Both the position numbers and the translations under genes were made by a program. This document shows, in pieces, positions 8,582-17,168 of a stretch of DNA of 38,668 nucleotides (the first letter of the stretch is position 1; every line of letters begins with the position of its first letter). The stretch is from SZUA-521 sp041738285 (GTDB lineage Bacteria; Pseudomonadota; Gammaproteobacteria; Pseudomonadales; Azotimanducaceae). The stretch covers positions 1 through 38,668 of the forward strand of contig JBGSQB010000246.1 in assembly GCA_041738285.1 (NCBI GenBank). The letters are read 5' to 3'. The notes under the pieces are model-generated. The model had not been told where the DNA came from and ran no database searches. It saw only the letters and a list, made by a program, of their open reading frames with translations.

Positions 8582-8903
8582 GAGGTCGCACTCCTGTTCG
8601 TTAACCTGATCTTCGGCGTTCATTTGGCAACTGCGACTCGCTCGTCGAGCTACGGCGGCCATTGCACAGATCTATGTCGTCGTTCCCTTGACGCGCACCG
8701 CACCCACGGTCGGGAAACGTCCGTGGGATGACCCTGCTAATTTCGGTGATCGCGGAGCACGAAGCCGTGATGGTGTGCACGTTTATGCGATATATGCGGA
8801 ACTCGAAACTTCTGCTCGATGTGCGGGGGGTCACATCTTCCGATGGAGCGCTTTGGAACAATTGTCCCGCAGATGTAACGCTCCATTTGACGAGGTCTCG
8901 CTC
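8582..8903. other. Divergent intergenic region between the two arms of the redox cluster
   Basis: This 322-bp stretch holds no supported gene; a long open frame crosses it only as an upstream extension of the HzsA-like gene. It must carry the promoters of both arms, but no strong -35/-10 pair was found by eye. It has two inverted repeats: CCCACGG/CCGTGGG at 8703-8727 (11-nt loop) and ATGGAGCG/CGCTCCAT at 8843-8886. A GAGG at 8892-8895 serves as the ribosome site of the rightward gene. Confidence 0.6.
8843..8886. promoter_or_regulatory. Perfect 8-bp inverted repeat just upstream of the HzsA-related gene
   Basis: ATGGAGCG (8843-8850) and CGCTCCAT (8879-8886) frame a 28-nt loop that itself contains the palindrome ACAATTGT. 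The repeat ends 17 bp before the start codon, so it could be an operator or a leader stem-loop. Function is unknown. Confidence 0.4.
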
Positions 8904-11618
8904 ATGGTTCGAGCGCTTGAAAAACGCGCCAGCGCGCAGTCGTTGCTGGTGGCCGTGCTCGCGACCGCGCTCACCGCGTGCGGAGGGGGCAGTGGTAGTG
9001 GATCGAGCTTGACGCTCGGTGGGCAGGACCCTGATCCGGTCGTGCAGGATTTTCCGATTGTGTACGTGAAGCGCGCGCTGGTGCTCGACGCCAACGGTGA
9101 TCTCGAGACCACGGAAGTACGCGACGCGGCTGCGTTCATGCCCGGCGCCGAGTTGTTTCTCCGAGATCGCGCATCCGCAAGTGCGCCGGAGCGCAGCGTT
9201 ACCGAAGGCGTTTTTGCCGATGATGCGATGGGCAATCCGCCGCTGTACGACGTGAAGGATCTGTCGGCATCATTCGATGGCACTCAGCTCGTGTTCGCCA
9301 TGCGCGCGCCCGAAGATCCGAACCTCGATGACGACGAACAGCCGACCTGGAACATCTGGCTGTACACCGTGGCCGGGGACACACTCCAACGCGTGATCGT
9401 CTCCGACATCGTGGCCGAGGACGGTCAGGATGTCGCTCCAAAGTTCCTGCCAGACGGTCGAATCGTGTTTGCGTCCACCCGGCAACGTCAGTCGAAGGCC
9501 ATCCTGCTCGACGAAGGCAAACCGCAGTTTTCTGCGCTCGACGAAGATCGCGACGAAGAGGCATTCACGCTGCATGTCATGAATGCCGATGGCAGTGACC
9601 TCAAGCAGGTCTCGTTCAACCAGAGCCACGATATCGATCCCTCGGTTCTGTCAAACGGACGCGTCGTGTACAGCCGTTGGGACAACGTGGCTGGAATCAA
9701 TCGGATCAGTCTCTATCAGATGAATCCGGACGGCAGTGACCAACAGCTTCTGTATGGGGTGCACAGTCACGACACTGGACCGAGCGGAGATGTCATAGAA
9801 TTTGTCGAGCCCCAGGAATTACCAGATGGGCGCATGCTGGTGTCGATGCGACCCACCGATCCGCAGTCGCATTTGGGCGCCGCACTGGTTGCAATCGATA
9901 CCGCGAGCTTCGTAGAGCATGACCAGCCGACCTTTGCCAACCAGGGCCTGGTGACAGATGCCCAGGAACTGCTCGTGCCGGGCAACATCACTCTCGACGG
10001 AACGCCATCACCGCGTGGTCGTTTCGCAAGCGTGCATCCACTATTCGATGGCACCGACCGTTTGTTGGTGACATGGAGCCAATGTCGGCTGATCGATCCG
10101 ACCAGCGGTCCCGCGAATCCCCGAATCGTTCCCTGCTCAGACGCGTTGCTTGCAATGCCGAACATCGAAGAAGCGCCACCTCTGTACGGCGTGTGGATGT
10201 TTGATCCTGCATCAGCGACGCAGCAGCCGATCGTGGTAGGTGAGGAAGGATTCGCTTACACCGAAGCGGTCGTCATGGCCGACCGTGTCGCGCCCCCGGT
10301 GATTCTCGACAAGGTTGCTGGCCTCGACATCGACGCCGATCTCGTGAGCGAGGCGGTCGGTGTTCTGCACATCCGCAATGTCTATGAGTTCGACGGTGCA
10401 TCTGCCGTCAACATCGAGTCGCTGCGCGACCCCGCGCAGACAACTGCGGATCAGCGCCCCGCGCGGTTCCTGCGAATCGAAAAACCCGTGTCGATGCCCG
10501 ACGATGATGTCGCCGACTTCGATAACACGGCGTTTGGCGTCAGCCAGGCTCAGCTCATGCGCGAGATCATCGGTTATGCGCCGATCGAGCCGGACGGATC
10601 GGCAAAAGTTAAGATACCAGCGGACATCGCCTTTGCCGTGAGCGTACTCGACGCCAATGGCCGCCGCATTACGCCGCGCCATCAGAACTGGATGCAATTG
10701 CGCGCCGGTGAAGAAAAGGAGTGCGGTGGTTGCCACCTGCCAGCGAGCCAGTTTCCCCACGGCCGTGCGGATGCTGAGCCACCTTCCACCAATGTCGGTG
10801 CTCCGGTCGATGGTTCGCCGTTCCCGAACACCGAGCCGGCGCTGTTTGCCGACGCGGGCGAAACGATGGCGGAGACCTACACTCGTATCAATGGCGTGCC
10901 CAACCCGGATGTCGACGTGGAGTTCACCGACGTATGGACCGATCCGTTGGTACGGGCGAAGGACGTTTCATTCGGGTTTCAATACGCGGATCTGACGACG
11001 CCCGCACCAACGCCGGGCAGTTGCGTGACTGGATGGACCGCGGGATGTCGTATCACCATTCACTTCCCGACCCACATTCAGCCACTGTTCGATTTGTCTC
11101 GACCGGTGCTCGACGGCCTGGGCGTGGAGATCGCGAACAATATGTGCGTCAGTTGCCACGGGCCTGTCGACGCGATGGGGGCGGCTCAGGTTCCTGCCGC
11201 TCAGCTCGATCTGTCGGGCACGCCATCGCCGGACGAAGCCGATCACCTGGTCAGCTATCGCGAGCTATTCTTCGGCGACAACGAGCAGGAACTCGACCCG
11301 GTTACCGGTGCGCTCGTCGACCGGCTCGTGCCGCTGTTCGATGCGAATGGCAATCAAGTGTTTCAGACCGATGGCCAGGGCAACCTGATTCTGGACGTCA
11401 ACGGCGATCCGATCCCCGTGCTGGTGACAGTCGGCGTCGGACCGGCATTGTCCCCGGCCGGCGCGAACGCGATGGGCTCAAATCGCTTCTTCTCGCGCTT
11501 TGCTCCCGCTGGCACGCATGCCGGGCGCCTCACAGGAGCCGAGTTGAAGCTGATCTCCGAGTGGGTGGACATCGGCGCGCAGTACTACAACGACCCGTTC
11601 GCAGCACCACAGAACTGA
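8904..11618 (+). CDS. HzsA-related lipoprotein with WD40-like repeats and two CxxCH motifs
   Basis: A 904-residue lipoprotein; the ATG at 8904 follows GAGG by 8 nt and gives a clean signal peptide with lipobox LTACGGGSGSG. The N-terminal two thirds contain TolB/PD40-like repeats (MNADGSDLKQVSFN, MNPDGSDQQLLYG, LPDGRIVFAST, LSNGRVVYSRWD), as in the alpha subunit of hydrazine synthase. The C-terminal third has two haem-type motifs, CGGCH (607-611) and CVSCH (748-752). HzsA-like proteins occur widely in organisms that do not make hydrazine; HzsB and HzsC are not seen here, so hydrazine synthesis is not implied. First gene of a five-gene rightward operon. Likely periplasmic or surface c-type haem protein of unknown substrate. 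Confidence 0.82.
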   Translation: MVRALEKRASAQSLLVAVLATALTACGGGSGSGSSLTLGGQDPDPVVQDFPIVYVKRALVLDANGDLETTEVRDAAAFMPGAELFLRDRASASAPERSVTEGVFADDAMGNPPLYDVKDLSASFDGTQLVFAMRAPEDPNLDDDEQPTWNIWLYTVAGDTLQRVIVSDIVAEDGQDVAPKFLPDGRIVFASTRQRQSKAILLDEGKPQFSALDEDRDEEAFTLHVMNADGSDLKQVSFNQSHDIDPSVLSNGRVVYSRWDNVAGINRISLYQMNPDGSDQQLLYGVHSHDTGPSGDVIEFVEPQELPDGRMLVSMRPTDPQSHLGAALVAIDTASFVEHDQPTFANQGLVTDAQELLVPGNITLDGTPSPRGRFASVHPLFDGTDRLLVTWSQCRLIDPTSGPANPRIVPCSDALLAMPNIEEAPPLYGVWMFDPASATQQPIVVGEEGFAYTEAVVMADRVAPPVILDKVAGLDIDADLVSEAVGVLHIRNVYEFDGASAVNIESLRDPAQTTADQRPARFLRIEKPVSMPDDDVADFDNTAFGVSQAQLMREIIGYAPIEPDGSAKVKIPADIAFAVSVLDANGRRITPRHQNWMQLRAGEEKECGGCHLPASQFPHGRADAEPPSTNVGAPVDGSPFPNTEPALFADAGETMAETYTRINGVPNPDVDVEFTDVWTDPLVRAKDVSFGFQYADLTTPAPTPGSCVTGWTAGCRITIHFPTHIQPLFDLSRPVLDGLGVEIANNMCVSCHGPVDAMGAAQVPAAQLDLSGTPSPDEADHLVSYRELFFGDNEQELDPVTGALVDRLVPLFDANGNQVFQTDGQGNLILDVNGDPIPVLVTVGVGPALSPAGANAMGSNRFFSRFAPAGTHAGRLTGAELKLISEWVDIGAQYYNDPFAAPQN

Positions 11619-11642
11619 CAAGGATTGTTAGGGAGAACGCGA

Positions 11643-12410
11643 GTGAGAGGCCGGACACGGACGCTGGCGACAATGAAGAGACTGGTTGCGCTGACGATCG
11701 CATTGAGCTTCGTCGCGTCGCCTGCGCTCGCAGCACGATATCAGCCGGAGGTTGTCGTCTCCGATCCGTACATCGAGTTGCGGACCGGTCCTGGACGTGG
11801 CTTTCCGATCTTCTACGTCGCAGCCCAAGGCGATCGAATCACAGTTCTGAAGGAGCACACCGAGTGGTACAAGGTGCGCACTTCGCGCGACAAGCAGGGC
11901 TGGGTCCACGTCGATCAGATGCGCTCGACGCTGGATCTCGATGGACAGCCGGTCGAGTTTCCGAACTACGGAGTCGATGACTTCGAGAATCGACGATGGG
12001 AAGTCGGTTTTTCCGGTGGTGATTTCGGCGGCGCCAACATGCTGTCCGTCCGGGGCGGGTTCGCATTGACCCCCAATATCACTACCGAAATCACGGTGGC
12101 CCAGATTCTCGGAGACTTCTCAGATGGCTACATGGGTACGGCGTCGATTGTGATGTCGCCGTTTCCAAGCTGGCGCATATCGCCGTTTTTCGGTATTGGC
12201 AGCGGCGTCATTCACATCGAACCGCAGACTACGATCGTGCAGTCGCAAGATCGCACGGACGAAATCGTGCATGCAGGCGCGGGGGTGAACGTGTACCTCA
12301 GCCGCCGTTTCATTTTTCGCATGGAATACAAGCGCCATACGGTGCTTACGAGTCGGGACGACAACGAAGAGATAGACGAATGGAAAGCAGGATTCAGTTT
12401 GTTCTTGTAG
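11643..12410 (+). CDS. SH3-domain outer-membrane beta-barrel protein
   Basis: A 255-residue exported protein. A bacterial SH3-like domain (DPYIELRTGPGRGFPIFYVA, then EWYKVRTSRDKQGWVHVDQM) occupies about residues 40-90. A small barrel follows (MLSVRGGFALTPNITTEITVAQ, PFFGIGSGVIHIE, RRFIFRMEYKRHT) and ends in an aromatic/hydrophobic strand, AGFSLFL. The GTG at 11643 has AGGGAG 7 nt upstream; the ATG at 11673 gives a more usual signal peptide (MKRLVALTIALSF) but has no ribosome site, so the start is uncertain by 10 codons. It lies 24 bp after the HzsA-related gene and overlaps the next barrel gene by 31 bp. Confidence 0.75.
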   Translation: MRGRTRTLATMKRLVALTIALSFVASPALAARYQPEVVVSDPYIELRTGPGRGFPIFYVAAQGDRITVLKEHTEWYKVRTSRDKQGWVHVDQMRSTLDLDGQPVEFPNYGVDDFENRRWEVGFSGGDFGGANMLSVRGGFALTPNITTEITVAQILGDFSDGYMGTASIVMSPFPSWRISPFFGIGSGVIHIEPQTTIVQSQDRTDEIVHAGAGVNVYLSRRFIFRMEYKRHTVLTSRDDNEEIDEWKAGFSLFL

Positions 12411-13030
12411 GGATACTCACCGCGTTCTTCGCCACGGACGCATCCGCGGCAACAAAGGCCGAGGACCTCGAACTCGAACCTCTCGTGGTGCGCGAGCCAG
12501 AGCGGCGTGAGATCAAAGTCGACGAGATCGATTCCGAGAACTTCGAGATCGGCGGCTACGGCGGGATCATGCAGATCGAGGACTTCGGATCGGACACGGT
12601 GTACGGGCTGCGCGGCGCTTATCACGTCACCGAAGATCTGTTCGTGGAAGGCTTCTATGGCATGACCCGACTTGGGGAAACCAGTTTCGAGCGGCTGTCC
12701 GGCGACGTACAGATCCTCACTGACGACGAGCGCGACTTCACCTACTACGGCATGTCGATCGGCTACAACGTATTGCCCGGGGAGGCTTTCATCGGCAGGC
12801 GATGGGCATTTCGTGGTGGCCTGTACCTGATCGGAGGCGCCGGCAGCTCGGACTTCGCCGGTGACGACTATTTCACCGTCAACGTTGGGTTTGGCTACCG
12901 GCTGGCGGCGACGGATTGGCTGTCGATTCGGGTCGACGTTCGCGACCACATGTTCGAAACCGACATCCTCGGCAGCAATGAGCTGACTCACAACGTCGAG
13001 ATGACCGGTGCGATCACTATTTTCTTCTGA
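12380..13030 (+). CDS. Outer-membrane beta-barrel domain protein
   Basis: A 216-residue protein with a signal peptide (MESRIQFVLVGILTAFF, cleavage near DASA). A short acidic/basic linker, LEPLVVREPERREIKVDEID, is followed by an eight-strand-like barrel (IGGYGGIMQIEDFGSDTVYG, EDLFVEGFYGMTRLGETSF, FTYYGMSIGYNVLPG) ending in the strand VEMTGAITIFF with a terminal Phe. It resembles the barrel family first described in myxobacteria (TIGR04565 type; recalled, not searched). It overlaps the preceding SH3-barrel gene by 31 bp, which indicates coupled translation. Together the two may form a pair in the outer membrane. Confidence 0.72.
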   Translation: MESRIQFVLVGILTAFFATDASAATKAEDLELEPLVVREPERREIKVDEIDSENFEIGGYGGIMQIEDFGSDTVYGLRGAYHVTEDLFVEGFYGMTRLGETSFERLSGDVQILTDDERDFTYYGMSIGYNVLPGEAFIGRRWAFRGGLYLIGGAGSSDFAGDDYFTVNVGFGYRLAATDWLSIRVDVRDHMFETDILGSNELTHNVEMTGAITIFF

Positions 13031-13043
13031 GCTGGGGCAAGGT

Positions 13044-13271
13044 ATGCGACGCGTACTGTTGGTTCTGTTGGCTGCGGCTGGCGTTTCCGGTTGCACAAGC
13101 ATGGAGTTGAAGCCGTGGGTTTCGCCCTACGAGCGCAACAACCTGGCCGACCCGATCATGAGTTTCAGCCGGGATCCGGTTTCGGCTTCATATATGCACC
13201 ATGTTTTCCAGGCCCGTGAGGGTGCGCGCGGGGCTGAAGGTGGCTCAGGAGGCGGTTGTGGCTGCAATTGA
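13044..13271 (+). CDS. DUF4266 small lipoprotein with Gly-rich CGCN tail
   Basis: A 75-residue lipoprotein: signal peptide MRRVLLVLLAAAG with lipobox VSGC (Cys17). The conserved DUF4266 core follows, with WVSPYERNNLADPIM and the later stretch MHHVFQAREGARGAEGG. The end is GGSGGGCGCN, with Cys72 and Cys74. DUF4266 genes are usually followed directly by DUF3570 genes, as here after 7 bp. The family function is unknown; a lipid-anchored N-terminus and a two-Cys tail could suit metal or cofactor binding, which is inference. The ATG at 13044 gives the lipobox; a longer frame from 13008 would lie inside the previous gene. Confidence 0.88.
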   Translation: MRRVLLVLLAAAGVSGCTSMELKPWVSPYERNNLADPIMSFSRDPVSASYMHHVFQAREGARGAEGGSGGGCGCN

Positions 13272-13278
13272 TCGGACG

Positions 13279-14412
13279 ATGACCCGAGCAACATGGCTCC
13301 TGATTGCACTGGGCGCGCTGTCCGGGTCCCTGTCCCACGCGGCGATTCTGCCGGCCGATCGCGCCGATGTGATGTACCACGGTTACGACGGCGGTGGACT
13401 GCAGGTGACGGGGCCGTCGGTGCTGGTGCGTAAGGGATTCGCGGACAAGGTGAGCGTGTGGACGAACTACTACGTCGATACGATCTCGAGCGCATCGATC
13501 GACGTGGTCACCACCGCGAGCGAGTACGACGAAGAGCGCACTGAAGTCAGTGCCGGTGTGGACTATCTCTACGGCAAGACATTCATGGGTCTTTCCGTGA
13601 CCACAAGTGACGAGAGCGACTATACGTCAAACAACGTGCGCATCGGCATCAGCCAGGACTTCTTCGGTGACCTCACGACGCTCGGCATCGCCTATGTTCG
13701 CGGTCAGGACGAAGTGCGTCGCAATGGTGACGATGCGTTCAGCGAAGATACCGATCGCCAGGGCTACCGCGTCGATCTGTCCCAGGTCATTACCAAGAAC
13801 TTCGTGCTGAACCTCAACTACGAGGGCATCACCGACGAAGGATTTCTCAACAACCCGTATCGCTCCGTGCGCTACGTTGACCCGTCATCCGCTCGCGGCT
13901 ACAGCTATGAAGCGGAGATTTACCCGAGCACGAAGACCTCCAGCGCGGTCGCGATGCGTGGTGTTTACTACCTGCCCTACCGGGCAGCGGCGCGGGCAGA
14001 GTATCGTTACTACAGCGACACCTGGGGTGTGGACGCATGGAACGTCGAAGTCGGCTATGTGCACCCACTGCCAAAGGGTGTGACGCTCGATGTGAAGTAC
14101 CGTTACTACGAACAGGTTGCTGCCGACTTCTACAGCGATCTGTTTCCGCGCCAGAACTACCAGAACTTCCTGGCGCGCGACAAGGAACTCAGTACGTTCA
14201 CGTCGCACACGGTCGGCATGGGTGTGACCTACGAATTCGGTACGCGACTGGTGCCGTTCTTCAAGAAGGGCGAAGTGAGCCTGTTCGCGGACTTCCTGCG
14301 AATTCAGTACGACGACTTCCGGGACGTGCGCAAAAGTGCACCGGCGGGGTCTGAACCGCTCTACGAACTCGACTCCACGGTGCTGCGCGCGTTTATTTCA
14401 GTCTGGTATTAG
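13279..14412 (+). CDS. DUF3570 outer-membrane barrel protein
   Basis: A 377-residue protein with signal peptide (MTRATWLLIALGALSGSLSHA) and repeated amphipathic strands throughout (ADKVSVWTNYYVDTISSASID, VSAGVDYLYGKTFMGLSV, RVDLSQVITKNFVLNLNYEG, LDVKYRYYEQVAADFYSD). It ends in the strand LRAFISVWY with an aromatic terminal residue. This is typical of DUF3570, found next to DUF4266 in many genomes, often with a thioredoxin-like gene and an ApbE flavin transferase; neither is present here. Last gene of the five-gene operon. Probably an outer-membrane barrel, perhaps the conduit or anchor for the small lipoprotein (inference). The ATG at 13279 gives the signal peptide. Confidence 0.85.
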   Translation: MTRATWLLIALGALSGSLSHAAILPADRADVMYHGYDGGGLQVTGPSVLVRKGFADKVSVWTNYYVDTISSASIDVVTTASEYDEERTEVSAGVDYLYGKTFMGLSVTTSDESDYTSNNVRIGISQDFFGDLTTLGIAYVRGQDEVRRNGDDAFSEDTDRQGYRVDLSQVITKNFVLNLNYEGITDEGFLNNPYRSVRYVDPSSARGYSYEAEIYPSTKTSSAVAMRGVYYLPYRAAARAEYRYYSDTWGVDAWNVEVGYVHPLPKGVTLDVKYRYYEQVAADFYSDLFPRQNYQNFLARDKELSTFTSHTVGMGVTYEFGTRLVPFFKKGEVSLFADFLRIQYDDFRDVRKSAPAGSEPLYELDSTVLRAFISVWY

Positions 14413-14430
14413 GGACCGCGTCGCTTCACC

Positions 14431-14436
14431 TATAAT
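14431..14436 (+). promoter_or_regulatory. Consensus -10 box upstream of gltX
   Basis: A perfect TATAAT lies 29 bp before the gltX start and 18 bp after the DUF3570 stop. No good -35 box is seen at 16-18 bp. It probably starts the gltX-tRNA-Ala transcript. Confidence 0.5.
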
Positions 14437-14465
14437 CCGCGCCTCACGCCCAGGCCGGATATGAC

Positions 14466-15965
14466 ATGACTGTTCGAACCCGGGTCGCCCCGTCACCGAC
14501 GGGCGATCCCCACGTCGGCACCGCCTACGTCGCCCTCATCAATCAGGTATTCGCGCGCAGTCAGCGTGGGCAGTTCATTCTCCGCATTGAAGACACGGAT
14601 GTCGCCCGCAGTACGCACGCATCGGAACGCATGATCCTCGACGCATTGCGTTGGCTTGGATTGGATTGGGACGAAGGCCCGGACGTCGGTGGCGCCCATG
14701 GGCCGTACCGGCAGAGTGAGCGTCGCGACATATACCACTCACACGCCAAGATCCTGCTCGAAGCGGGCCACGCCTTTCATTGCTTCTGCTCCTCCGAACG
14801 TCTCGAAGCACTGCGCAAGGAGCAAACGGCGCGCGGCGACAATCCGAAGTACGACGGGCTGTGCCTGCAACTCGATCCGGCAGTTGCCGCGCGACGGGTG
14901 GCGTCCGGTGAAGCCAACGTCATTCGGATGAAAGTCCCGGCAGATGGGATCTGCTCATTCAACGATCAACTGCGCGGTACGATCGAAATTCCCTACGCGC
15001 AGATCGACATGCAGGTCCTCATCAAGGGTGATGGCTATCCGACCTACCATATGGCCGTGGTGGTAGACGATCACCTCATGAAGATCTCGCACATCCTGCG
15101 CGGAGAAGACTGGATCAATTCAGTGCCGAAGCACGTGCTGCTGTACCAGTACTTCGGCTGGGCCCCGCCCGTGTTCTGCCATCTGCCACTGTTGCGCAAT
15201 CCGGATCGTTCCAAGCTGTCGAAGCGCCGTAACCCGACGAGCATCAACTATTACCGGCGCGCAGGGTACCTACCGGCTGCGCTGATCAACTACCTCGGTC
15301 GCATGGGCTGGTCCATGCCGGGTGATCAGGAGATATTCGGACGCGACGAGATGATCGAAGCATTCGATCTGTCGCGGATCTCACTGGGCGCGCCTGTATT
15401 CGATATGGAAAAGTTGAACTGGCTCAATGGTCAGTACATCCGTCGGCTATCCGCGCATGAATTCATGGACGAAGTGCACGACTGGGCGATCAATCGGGAC
15501 TGGCTGGCGGCGCTCGTACCGCTCCTGCAAGAGCGTACCGAACGGTTCATCGACCTCGTGCCTCAAGTCGACTACCTGGTCGGCGAGCGTCGCAAGTTGA
15601 CGGCTGAGGACTTTGCGCACAAGACGCTGGGCGTTGACGAGATCAAGAGGATCCTTCAGTTTTCCCTATGGACGTTCGACGAGATGCGCAGTTGGGAGCG
15701 CGACCTCATCCAAGACAGTATGCAGAGCATCGCCGCGCGGCTACAGCACAAGATCCGGGACTTTCTGGTTCCAATATTCGTCGCGATTTCAGGCCGTGCA
15801 GTGGCACTACCGCTGTTCGATTCGATGGTATTCCTCGGAGCTGACCTGACGCGGATGCGCCTGCGGGACGCGATCGAAGTGTTGGGTGGGGTTTCAAAGA
15901 AGGCCGCCAAGGCGCTCGAGAAGGAGTTCCGTGGCTCGGTTGACACTCCGCAAGGTGATGCCTAA
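14466..15965 (+). CDS. gltX: Glutamyl-tRNA synthetase
   Basis: A class I aminoacyl-tRNA synthetase of 499 residues that charges tRNA-Glu in the cytoplasm. The HIGH-type motif is within APSPTGDPHVGTAY (8-21), FILRIEDTD follows at 37-45, and the KMSKS-type motif is KLSKR (250-254). The length and the C-terminal anticodon-binding helical region (to GGVSKKAAKALEKEF) fit a full-length bacterial enzyme. tRNA-Ala(GGC) begins 18 bp after the stop, a common pairing in gammaproteobacteria. The family includes both discriminating and non-discriminating enzymes, and sequence alone does not settle which this is. Confidence 0.96.
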   Translation: MTVRTRVAPSPTGDPHVGTAYVALINQVFARSQRGQFILRIEDTDVARSTHASERMILDALRWLGLDWDEGPDVGGAHGPYRQSERRDIYHSHAKILLEAGHAFHCFCSSERLEALRKEQTARGDNPKYDGLCLQLDPAVAARRVASGEANVIRMKVPADGICSFNDQLRGTIEIPYAQIDMQVLIKGDGYPTYHMAVVVDDHLMKISHILRGEDWINSVPKHVLLYQYFGWAPPVFCHLPLLRNPDRSKLSKRRNPTSINYYRRAGYLPAALINYLGRMGWSMPGDQEIFGRDEMIEAFDLSRISLGAPVFDMEKLNWLNGQYIRRLSAHEFMDEVHDWAINRDWLAALVPLLQERTERFIDLVPQVDYLVGERRKLTAEDFAHKTLGVDEIKRILQFSLWTFDEMRSWERDLIQDSMQSIAARLQHKIRDFLVPIFVAISGRAVALPLFDSMVFLGADLTRMRLRDAIEVLGGVSKKAAKALEKEFRGSVDTPQGDA

Positions 15966-15983
15966 CATCCCGGGCCTTCGTTC

Positions 15984-16059
<76 letters not shown>

Positions 16060-16263
16060 TCTCAAGGTTATCGTTCGCTACTTGCGTAGCGACGGTTTCC
16101 CACGAACGGTCGACCACGTCGACGGCGTGCGACGCCCGATTCGTCCCGTCTGGCTCCACCATCTCAAGGTTATCGTTCGCTACTTGCGTAGCGACGGTTT
16201 CCCACGAACGGTCGACCACGTCGACAGCGTGCGACGCCCGGTTCGTCCCGTCTGGCTCCACAA
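16060..16263 (+). repeat. Two 102-bp direct repeats, each ending in a copy of the tRNA-Ala 3' tail
   Basis: Unit 1 is 16060-16161 and unit 2 is 16162-16263; they differ by eye at only three or so bases. Each starts directly after a CCA-type end. Unit 1 ends with TCCCGTCTGGCTCCACCA, an exact 18-bp copy of the tRNA 3' end; in unit 2 the end is altered to CCACAA. The T-loop copy lacks one A compared with the tRNA. Each unit also holds a small hairpin (CGCTAC/GTAGCG) and GTCGAC-CAC-GTCGAC. The layout resembles the repeats behind E. coli tyrT that encode rtT RNA. The length is a multiple of three and no stop interrupts one antisense frame, but that frame reads through the tRNA and is not a gene. 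Confidence 0.9.
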
Positions 16264-17168
16264 ATTCAGACGACTCAGGTGTAAGCGCTTCGGGTCAGCA
16301 TTGAGTTCGAACCGTCGACTACGTGTCCGTCTTTATCGCTCGGGCCATCGGGCTCTCATGCGCGGGATCTTCGATCCATCGGATCTCTCAGATCCGTGCT
16401 CGTCCAAGGGCGTAACGCCCATTCCCGCGAGCGTCAGCGGTCAGTTGACTGCTGGCTTCATCCACACCCCTGAGTACTCCGCACAACACAACCAGGTAGA
16501 TCGCCCTGTCGAGCAATGACCTACCTGCAGGTCATGACCGAGTAGGCTTACACCGACTCACTCCCTTACCTTGCGACTCGGTGTGCCTGCGTCCGCGCCG
16601 TCGGCCAACATCCTGGCGGCTGCCTGTAGATGTCCCGCCCGCGCTGCGCGATGTAGCGCAGAGTCGCCGGAACGATCAGATGTGCCCCCGCTCGGCCTTC
16701 GATGGATCTCGCGCGTAAGGGATGCGTACCCGGACCGAATTGCGGCATGAAACCGCCAACCGCTAGTACGTCCTCGGCGAAGGCGCCGAAATCGATGTTG
16801 ACCGGACCACCGAAGAAGTGACCCTGCGCGCCGCGACTAGACTTCGCAACGTCACGTCGAGCAGTTCGAGGCGCCCGTAGGTTGCAATGACAACATTGAA
16901 TCGCATGGACATTCCAAGCGGTTCGGTACCGATCACCTGCACCGATGCCATCGGTACGAGGTCCGCGTTCCGATTCGAATCCACACGGCGACGGTTAGTC
17001 TGCGTCAGTGTCCACGATCGACGCGCCCTGCGGGTCAGTCGCTATTGAGCAAATTATGCGACGGGCGGGACAGTCGATCCGTGGGATTTACAGCCAAAGT
17101 TCAGTTGCGCGCCTTTCGGCGCTGCGTAACTACGGAAGCTCCCCAGGCGCGAGCGCAACAGAGCTTTG
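16264..17168. other. Gene-poor stretch of about 900 bp
   Basis: No convincing gene is seen. Short open frames on the minus strand (about 16566-16748 and 16763-16984) are not recognised and may be chance or decayed coding sequence. Hairpins include GGGCG-TAA-CGCCC near 16409 and ATGACCT/AGGTCAT at 16516-16535 (6-nt loop), neither followed by a T-tract. Repeated GATC-containing words occur around 16368-16400. The stretch lies between the tRNA-tail repeats and the end of tpsB. Confidence 0.6.
17110..17123 (-). terminator. GC-rich hairpin downstream of tpsB
   Basis: On the minus strand GCGCC-GAAA-GGCGC forms a 5-bp stem with a GNRA-type tetraloop, 45 nt past the tpsB stop. No U-tract follows, so it may be only a 3'-end stabilising or pausing hairpin. 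Confidence 0.3.

Noticed and set aside
8904..11618. True hydrazine synthase alpha subunit
   Set aside because: HzsB and HzsC partners are absent and HzsA-like proteins occur widely in organisms without anammox; only the family resemblance is claimed.
10934..11980. 348-residue open frame across the HzsA-related and SH3-barrel genes
   Set aside because: Arg-rich out-of-frame translation that crosses two well-supported genes.
16144..16161. Attachment site of an integrated element at the tRNA-Ala end
   Set aside because: An 18-bp copy of the tRNA end is suggestive, but there is no integrase in the window and the copies are part of 102-bp tandem units, so the rtT-like reading is preferred.
16060..16263. 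CRISPR array
   Set aside because: Only two contiguous 102-bp units with no spacers; the units are defined by the tRNA tail.
16566..16984. Minus-strand frames with a glycosyltransferase-like start (NVVIATYGRLELLDVTLRSL)
   Set aside because: The likeness is limited to about 20 residues, the rest matches nothing and the frame breaks; too weak to call a pseudogene.
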